Part shown: positions 54,560 to 64,000 of the stretch, piece by piece
Position numbering within the stretch: the stretch's first letter is position 1
How the letters are laid out: each line of letters begins with the position of its first letter
Origin: Epiperipatus broadwayi
Lineage: Eukaryota; Onychophora; Udeonychophora; Euonychophora; Peripatidae
Reading direction: 5' to 3'
NCBI GenBank assembly: GCA_028023455.1
Contig: JAQFVV010006335.1
Location: forward strand, 502,741-566,740
DNA: 64,000 nt
Notes under the pieces: generated by a model
What the model was told of the DNA's origin: nothing
What the model saw: the letters and a program-made list of their open reading frames with translations, nothing else
The model's database searches: none
Program-made: the position numbers and the translations under genes

Positions 54560-56580
54560 TTATCTAAGAATATATAAAAAAGAATAAAATAAGCCACTGC
54601 TAGTAATTAACACACAAACATTTATTTACGCACATATATAAAATTTAGCATTATTTTAGAATAACTTTTACTTTGGATTTTAACTTGATTTTAGAATTTA
54701 AATTTACATTTTAATTTTTATAATATTATAAGTTTACATTTTAATTTTTTTATAAGTTCGCACAGATGCGTTTATAAAATGTGTTTTAATGTTGAGTATA
54801 GATTGGTTACATAGATTACCCGGTCAAAAAACATTTCAAAATAAACATAAACGATCAATATACAAAGTCATTGATACTGTCAATACAAGAAACCCAATAG
54901 TGTTCATCATATGACACCGCATTGACACCAATAACTTAAAAGACATCTGACATAAATACATCTTAGATACTCACCGTAAGGTATCAGTTTTTACCGAATG
55001 TCTATATATTTTGATCAAATATAAAAACCAAAAACATAATCAACCGGTAATGAATCCATGCAAGCGTCTATACCCAACTTAAATTTAATGCATCTTTATT
55101 TAGAGTCTCTAGTATGAACAGACTACATAGATTTGCATTTGAAAAGAAAATATTCAATCCTTGATTAACCTTAGGCCAAAAGTTCGCAGTCAAACCAAAC
55201 TTCAATCCATCTGATATATCGATGTGTTCAATGTAATACGAATACGGCAGCACAATTAGGTTAAGAAAAGAAACTGCTTCTCGTCAGATAGGAATATTAC
55301 ATCTATTTGACGATGAGAGCAATAAAAAAAACTCCATAGGAAAGAACTGCAGTCTCCATCTTATAATTCCTCCCATAGGCAAAACAAGTGTGTGCGGCAT
55401 ATAATATCGATTCTGCCCATAGCGAATCTCGTACTACATCTACTAATTACACCAATATATCCAATCCATTGACCTAATTCAACTACGAAATGAATAACCT
55501 AAGATTACCCTCCCCTAATATAACTTTACAAATCTATATAGCCATTCACGCCCAACTTAAGTTTAATATTTATATAGTTTAATTTATCGAAAAACAGAAA
55601 TTATAATAAAAACTTAAAAGAACAAAAAAAAATGGAAATGATTTTACAAAAGAAATACATCAAATAAAAGTATACCTAATTAATAAATAATTTAGTTTGG
55701 TCAGATAGGAATCTATTTCTATTTTTTTTTTTTTAATAAGGAACAAGTTTAGAAGTAAAGTTCTTATTGTTTAAAAATGTTCATTAATTAAATATATTTA
55801 AAGCTGAGAGTTCAAAAAGTTCTTACGATTTCAAAACATTCCTTTTATCCATTGCTTGCCATTTGAATGTGAATTCCCATGCCATCCTAAAGAGATTGGT
55901 ATTCTGTTGGCCAATTTATTTATTCATCTGGAGGTCTTTTGCTTTGGCTGGTCCTCAATGTAGAAAATGATGTCATTTCTTTTTTTTTTAACAAAACGGA
56001 AGGGATCCCTTCACTTTCAACTCCACACTAACACATATAGTCACATCGTAATAACTAACTAATAATTTTCCAAACTTTTCCTTTTATATTACCTTTAGGA
56101 TCCAATGGACATTACATCATCATTGATGATGATCCTTCTGTTGAAGTCCAATTTCTCGATGGATTTTTCTCATTTGATATTAATTTCTATTGTTTTCCTA
56201 TCTGACCATTGCTTATACATTTAAATGCCCAAGGCTAGTTTACATTTGACTAATTAAAACAATCATTTCCATTTTATGATTAATTAATGTGTTTTCCAAA
56301 ATTAAGGATATGTTTTCATCTCTAAATCTATTTAAGTTTTTGCTTTTAAAATATTTTTTTTTATTTTTAATAAAGTTTTATTTTAATAATATTTTTTTTT
56401 TCATCTGTGCAATTCTATATGTATATATACGAGTTTAAGATGATTTTTTAATTTTCAATTTTTAATTCTTAAGAAAGAAGTTTTATTGGCAAACTTTTAT
56501 TTTTTTCATGTTTACTAATAAAAAAATAATGTAACGTCGTATGTGCTCGTTACAATATATATATATATCATAATATTTTA
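54560..56580 (-). repeat. Repeat module B (inverted partner of module A)
   Basis: Read on the minus strand this aligns with 880-2760. It keeps the GTAAC...GTTACATTA block (56,530-56,560), GGAAATGATTG (~56,262-56,274), the TATA box (56,088), the ACCAGC/ACCTCC stretch (~55,925-55,955) and the donor GTAAGA (55,826). Sub-repeats Y (55,565-55,085) and X (55,075-54,780) follow, then the TATGTGCGTAAATAAAT end block (54,625-54,645). The order of X and Y is the reverse of module A. Frames homologous to the exon in A are interrupted. Confidence 0.7.
56056..56088 (-). promoter_or_regulatory. Candidate core promoter in module B
   Basis: On the minus strand TATAAAAGG starts at 56,088 and TTAGTT has its A at 56,056, 32 nt downstream. 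It aligns with the TATA/initiator pair at 1374/1404 of module A. Confidence 0.4.
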
Positions 56581-57949
56581 TTTATTTAAATTAAAAAGTA
56601 TACCTTTATTATTATAATACAGCAGTAAACAAACTAAGAACATTTGTTAAACTTTTAAAATATATTTAAGCATTTATTTGGCAATTTGTAAGCAAATATT
56701 TTTGTTTCTGGTTTTCATTAGTGTATCATTCACAACACATGTCAGATACATCTATAAAAATTATATAACAAATACAATAGATAAAGAATAAATAATTTAT
56801 ATATTAAGTAGCTTCATAAGGAATATACAATTTATTCATTAATTTATATATTTTTTTATTTCTTATGTTTGTTATTTTATTAATGACAGTCGGATTCTGT
56901 GATTATTTATAATTAATTATTGTACTATAACTTTAACGCAAACTTTGAAAGTCTCATCAGTTAGCCAAAATATTAATTGAAATATATTTTAATTATTTTA
57001 TTACATTATCTTTAATATTTCCATAATTACATTTTATCATTATAATGAATACATAATCAGTTGAGTGTAAGTTCATATTTTTGTTAATCACCATTTGGTT
57101 ATTTCAAACAAATACATTTGGTGCCTAAGTATATGGTTGAATGATACTGTTGTTTAAATATTCATTTATTATAATTTTGGTGCTTCAGTTGTGACTTGTA
57201 TAAAATCAGTTATCTGAGGTTATCAATATATCTAAATTTGAAATTTTCATATTTTTACACTGTTACTATATATATTGTAGATAAGATGAAAAATATATTT
57301 TACAAGAGTATGTTGATAATTGCCAAAAATTACAATAATAAATCTTAATAATTTTTGTTAATTGCTGAGTTAAGATTTTAATGTAGAGAATCTTTATTAA
57401 AGCAAGACTACCATGAATATAAGCATATATATCAGCATATCACATGCATATAGAATAAAACAAATTAGTTATTGATTGCAATAGATATTAACATATTTGT
57501 ATGTGTATAACTGTAAATTGTCCTAGTAATTGTTTATGCCATTACATTAAACAACAATTTCTTGTTAAGAGGACTGCTATATGCTTTTATATTTATGGAA
57601 ATCATACAATTAATTATGTGCTAAGCTTTTATTTTATGTTTATTTTCTAAACAAATAATCATTAAGTAGTTTATTTTATTTTTACATGCATGTGTTATGC
57701 TAATATATTTGGTAATGTTCATTGGAGCCTTGATTTGATAAATATACTCTCTATTGAAAGCCTGGATCAACAAAAATCATAAATTGTTTACATTTATTAC
57801 TAGAATTTTTGACAATAGTAGACATATTCCTGTACAATACATGCTTATATAAATATATTAATGTTATCAGCAGACTAATTATGAATATGACATGAATGCA
57901 TTGAAAATGTACTTGGTACAATAAATGTTACTAAACTCTATATTTAAAC
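56581..57949. other. AT-rich sequence, nothing recognised
   Basis: No gene, RNA or repeat structure is visible. Confidence 0.5.
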
Positions 57950-57993
57950 TCTGGTTTAGTATATATATATATATATATATATACTAAACCAGA
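57950..57993. repeat. 44-bp perfect palindrome with a (TA)n core
   Basis: TCTGGTTTAG, a TA run, then CTAAACCAGA: the ten outer bases on each side are exact complements and the core is self-complementary, so it could extrude a cruciform. A second TA run follows at 58,017-58,040. Confidence 0.85.
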
Positions 57994-59136
57994 TGGCAAG
58001 TATATATATCATCATTTATATATATATATATATATATATACTGATGCACAATACATAAATGTTTAGCAAGTGCCCAGTTTTTAACAATAAGTTATTTGAT
58101 GTATATATTGATGAAAATCTATGAAGTTTAAAATTCTCATCATTAAGTGTTGCTATCTCAATTATATATGTGTTTTTACTTACCCTAACTGTTGGCCATT
58201 TAAAAGAAACTTTACATGATTTTTTGAGTATTTTTATAAGTGATAAAAAACCTTCAACTTTATTTTGTTGATAACTTAAGTACAAACCAATATTCAAGTA
58301 ATTTTTTATAAAGAAAGTCATAGTTGTCAGTAAATTAGTGCTGAATTATTTTTAGTAGGGGCTAGCATCTGTTTGGACGTTACTATCAATTTGCATTCAA
58401 CCCTGATCTTTATTTTGAATAGTAAATATGAACGAATTATGACAAACCTTCAAACTAGTGAAAAGATTGTTTACAACACATTGTATTCATGTTCCATTTT
58501 TAAAATAATGATTTCGTCTTTTTGTTATGTGTGTATATATATATGAAATTATAATTTATTAGTTATATGTAAATAATTAATTAAAGCAAATATATTTACA
58601 GTTTTTTTTATAAATTTTGCACATAAATATTTTTAATTATAGAACTTTTCTTGAATTAATTTGAGTGCTCCTTTAACCTTCTATTAGCTTTTGTAATTCT
58701 ACAAACTCTTGTACAAATAAACTTTTGACTTTGTTTTCCCCTACTCACAGCTATTATTAAGCTTTCAGCTATGATAAACATTTGTCTGTAAGATTAACAA
58801 AAGCTTCTGTAAATGCAACTATATTTACATAAAATTCGTTCAGAGTATTATTTTTCATATTCAAAAAGTTTATGCAAGCCAATTTTTATTTTATTAAAAA
58901 TGATTTAGTAAAAGATTAATACCATATTTTAAACAGTTTAAATATTAACAAACAATTTTTATATTTCAAATTTTCAATTAAAAGTTTGTATTTTAATACT
59001 GCTAAGTATTTTCTGGTGATTTGAACATTGAAGTTTTAAAAGTTCATTTATTTTAAATGGTGATGTTTTTTAGATAGTAGAATTAAATGAAGGAATATTA
59101 GATAGAGATTAAAAAGAAAGTAATTATATTTTGTCT
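57994..59136. other. AT-rich sequence, nothing recognised
   Basis: A 101-codon minus-strand frame (58,016-58,321) ends in the TA run and has no recognised domain. Nothing else is supported. Confidence 0.45.
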
Positions 59137-59793
59137 ATAAACAGTGAGTATTGCCAATTCCTCTACAAGCTTTATGATAAATGCTTAGCCAGAGCCAGCA
59201 CTTAAAATATCTCTGTCAGGAACCCCTCCCCAAACCCCTGACCATGGTTTCGTGCTTTGGCACTCCTCAGAGATGTGTCAGGGTAGGTTCAGACCCTAGA
59301 TCTAAAAATACCAACCCAAAGCTAAGCACTTAGCTAAAAGTTATCTATTGAGTGGAAAATCTGAAATTTTCAGACATCTACATGTCTTCAAACCCAGCTA
59401 TCCAACTCAAATAGCTATATGGGGCTGATAGATCTTCAGCCATACCATATATTAGTAGTCATAGCAATATAAAATTGCATAAGACTTTTGGCAGAGACTA
59501 TAAATAGTCAAAATAAGAGTCATAGATCAATTCATAGATCACATGACCCTATCTCTTAAGCTTGTAAGTTATAAACAGTGAGGATTGCCAATTCCTCTAC
59601 AAGCTTTATGATAAATGCTTAGCCAGAGCCAGCACTTAAAATATCTCTGTCAGGAACCCCTCCCCAAACCCCTGACCATGGTTTCATGCTTTGGCACCCC
59701 TCAGAGAGGTGTCAATCCTCACTGTTTATAACTTGCAAGCTTAAGAGATAGGGTCATGTGATCTATGAATTGACCTATGACTCTTATTTTGAA
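59137..59793. repeat. Composite repeat: direct repeats plus ~80-bp inverted arms
   Basis: A ~145-bp unit occurs twice in direct orientation (59,137-59,280 and 59,571-59,714; landmark GTCAGGAACCCCTCCCCAAA). Between them, 59,285-59,500 is a diverged inverted relative of the 413-bp tandem unit at 2775-4005. Arms 59,506-59,588 and 59,713-59,793 are inverted copies (CATAGATCACATGACCCTAT and its complement) separated by ~124 nt, giving a stable predicted hairpin. Confidence 0.75.
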
Positions 59794-60079
59794 TATTTTG
59801 TCTATGTTTTTGTTTTGTTCGTTTTTTTACTTGTAAGGAAACTCTTTTATAATAATTATAATAAAAAAAACAACCAAACATTTTTTAATTATTTTTTAAA
59901 AATTATCTTAAAATAATCAATCTTATATAAGTAATTTAAAAATTATAATTATTATTGAGTAAATAGGCAATGAAGTCACGAAAAGTGTCCTTTGAAAAAA
60001 AAAGTAGTATTTGAGTTAATTTATTCTAACTACGATTTATTGCTACGACTAAACTTACATTTTTCATTGTTGTGTTTCG

Positions 60080-60128
60080 ACTTTCACACATCCTCAACTA
60101 TCCACACTATCTCATACCACTGACACAT
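60080..60128 (-). repeat. Short interspersed repeat (third copy of the 11,682 family)
   Basis: On the minus strand it reads ATGTGTCAGTGGTATGAGAT, followed by GGATAGTTGAGG and a GTGTGAAAGTC block. This is outside the duplicated block and shows the family is dispersed. Confidence 0.6.
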
Positions 60129-60230
60129 TTGTGAATGTCTGAGCTCAAAGCACTTTATATATTACAATGTTTGTACAGATTTACATATAGCCTGTATGCT
60201 GGATATTGTTGTGTTTCTTACATTTTTATT

Positions 60231-60296
60231 TATAAACAAAGCAAAACTCTCCATACAGTAGTGCCAACCAGAGTAATCAATGGATGCCAGAATAAT
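60231..60296. repeat. Dispersed ~105-bp repeat, partial copy c
   Basis: AAAGCAAAACTCTCCAT and AGAGTAATCAATGGATGCCA match the family at 53,402 and 53,842; the right part is missing. Confidence 0.65.
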
Positions 60297-61950
<1,654 letters not shown>

Positions 61951-61958
61951 TATAAACA

Positions 61959-62556
61959 GTCATGATTTTGATGGTAAAAATTTTATTCATAAGGATAATG
62001 AGTATATGTCTTTATCATTTAAGGCCTCAATATATAATTTAGTTTATAAGAATAGTCATTATTAGGTGGAATGAAGGTTGCATGGAAGCAAGGTTCTGAT
62101 TTGAATTTTTACTTAATGGTTCAAAACAGTCTATTGATAGTAGGTCTATTTCTTGTATCGTTTATAAGATTCCATGTGGTTGTGGTAAGTTTTATATATG
62201 TCAGAGTAAGTTTAGCTTTAATGAAAGGATTAAGGTTCATATAAGTAGAGTTAAACATAGGTATCTTAACTCAGCTTTATATATTCATAAATTGAATACA
62301 GGTCATAGAATATTGTCTAACAATGCTTCAGTTATTTTTTATGAAAAGCCATGAGTTAAAAATAAGAATAAAGGAGACCTTGATGATAAAACTGCTTGAT
62401 TCTGAGGCTATCAGTCTTATGACGACTTCTTTTGATATTAAAGAAAGGTGGAGTTTAAATGAATTATGGAAAGGTTTGTTTGTTTGTATTGTACCGGTAA
62501 AATCACCATGCTTAATCATGCACAGTAATCCGAATTCAAACCCAGTCCACGTCTAG
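61959..62556 (+). pseudogene. Penelope-like element fragment, GIY-YIG endonuclease end (right arm)
   Basis: The plus strand encodes KIPCGCGKFYICQSKFSFNE near 62,168 (GIY-YIG with the family's usual Gly of YIG changed to Cys), a KVHISRVKHRYLN segment, HKLNTGHRIL, and the C-terminal IKETLMIKLLDSEAIS and FDIKERWSLNELW. A 77-codon open stretch (62,323-62,556) covers the end, out of frame with the upstream GIY-YIG part. The enzyme would nick DNA during element insertion; this copy is truncated and frameshifted. Confidence 0.8.
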
Positions 62557-64000
62557 GAATAAATTCCAAAATGCAAACCAAATTCAAACCCAAACCCCTG
62601 GCATGACCAACCGATGAACAACGCAACAACGGTACGTGGTTTTCCCTTTACTAGCTCGTCGGAAAACACAGACTAAATTACCCTACAATCAGTTATTCAT
62701 ATATATCTTATATTCGGGATATTGGTACGGTTACTAATTCAATATATATTTAAGTTGTCGATACAGACAGCAGGTGCTTAACTAGATTTCGAGAGTAATA
62801 AGACAAGAGAGACAAAATAGATTAGATAAATTTTTAATAATTATTGAAATCATTGAATACTATGTACAGATACGGTAAAATTTTCATACGTATATTTCTA
62901 ATAATTTGATACTACTCCTTAATAATCATTTTAGACTGATAGACAAAACGCATGTCAATATTTATATGTTTTAAATGGTCGTATGAGTTGATATGAGAAT
63001 CAGAGTAATTTGAGCATTTAAAATATTCAATTACTATTTTATATTAAATTGTTTGATTTTAATAGATTCAAACCATTACGTATACGGATAATTGGAGGAG
63101 GTTTTATATAAAAATATAATATAATAATGATGTACTGATGGTTGCAGAGCTTAAAATATACTACAATAATAACTTGCGGTGCATTGACGGAAGACCGGGC
63201 GGCTTGTACTTTGACAAGTCTTAATGCCCCCAAGTAGATCCGGGACACTACAACCAGCCGGGATTATTTTCTAACCCCGGTGATCCAAGAGATTATCTGG
63301 AGAAGAATTTCTTTCTTTCCAATTGGTAGTAAAAACGAGACACCAATTTAGGCGAAGGAAAAGGCACTGCCACAGTAACATCGAGGAAGAGTGATCGGAA
63401 GTGGACTTAAAGCGAAACTATATAAAACCTTGATTATCTCTCCATAACATTTTCTACGCAACAATCTGATATGACTATTCAAAATAAAACATAGCGAAAT
63501 CAAAAGATCACAAAAGTAACGATTAATTAATTTCACTCTGAAACCCATAACTCCCCAGATTGTTCGGAAGGTAATATTAGTAACAAAAATATTCACTTTA
63601 TATTATTACTCCGTTCATATATAAAAAATAGCATAATAAAAATTTAGACTTTATTTTATATCTGTTATTTGGAGCAAAGATTAAAATATCATTTTGACAA
63701 AATAAAAGGAACAATGCAGGTACTTGAATACTTCTCAACTCAACATAAACGAACCAAATTTTTTTGTTCGATAAAAGAAAATTACTTTTAAAATGAATAT
63801 ACTAATAATACTATGAAATAAACTTTAATGGCTTTAACTAGAGTTGAAAAATATTATTATTGGCATCGCTTTGTTTGTAAATGTAAGTAATAATAAAAAT
63901 ATAAGTATATTCACTAATGAATTACCATTAGGCACAAAATATTAGTAAATTATCATCTAAAGACTAGAGCACAGAAGTATTAGAGAAGAAATTTACTGAC
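62486..64000. other. Unassigned sequence, locally less AT-rich
   Basis: 62,486-62,660 and 63,165-63,420 have visibly more G+C than the surroundings (e.g. GGAAGACCGGGCGGCTTG, TAACCCCGGTGATCC). A minus-strand frame (63,039-63,248) and another (63,348-63,596) cross the second block but show no recognised domain. A promoter, an exon or an unknown repeat are all possible. Confidence 0.3.

Noticed and set aside
56095-56200. Plus-strand exon after TATTACCTTTAG, reading SNGHYIIIDDDPSVEVQF
   Set aside because: No donor follows, and the segment aligns with the upstream promoter side of module A on the other strand.

Overview
This is a piece of an AT-rich metazoan genome, probably an invertebrate. The clues are very low GC, several families of non-LTR, LTR and Penelope-like retroelements, long (TA)n, (TAA)n, (CTAT)n and (CAG)n arrays, and TATA plus TCAGT-type initiator promoters. 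I cannot name the species. I see no complete host protein-coding gene and no rRNA or tRNA gene. Nearly everything recognisable is mobile-element or repeat DNA.

Layout. 0.88-2.76 kb: a repeat module (module A, + strand) with a TATA/initiator core promoter and a candidate first exon. A diverged inverted copy (module B) lies at 54.56-56.58 kb. 2.8-4.0 kb: three tandem 413-bp units. 4.9-5.4 kb: a degenerate tandem array. 6.3-6.65 kb: a (CTAT)n array. 8.0-9.0 kb: a decayed RTE-like LINE. 9.034-27.201 kb: copy 1 of a large duplicated block. It carries a (CAG)160 array, a truncated LINE and a 4.28-kb LTR-like insertion that copy 2 lacks. 27.202-35.201 kb: a Ty3/Gypsy LTR retrotransposon on the minus strand, with 1.9-kb LTRs. 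35.202-35.701 kb: exactly 500 N. 35.70-40.27 kb: a decayed LINE on the minus strand with CCHC, APE endonuclease and RT remnants. 40.279-51.870 kb: copy 2 of the block. 53-60 kb: small fold-back and dispersed repeats. 61.29-62.49 kb: two Penelope-like GIY-YIG endonuclease fragments joined head to head in a ~530-bp-arm hairpin.

Main interpretation. The duplicated block lies on both sides of a fixed-size scaffold gap. Each contig ends inside a transposon, and the two copies differ mainly by transposon insertions and microsatellite length. The simplest reading is two unmerged haplotypes of one locus, not a true duplication. In that case the four large differences are segregating retroelement insertions, and the CAG expansion is an allele-level difference. 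The most novel-looking signal outside this is the inverted pair of ~1.9-kb modules (A and B). They keep a TATA box, an initiator and a splice donor in register, while the sequence between has diverged strongly.
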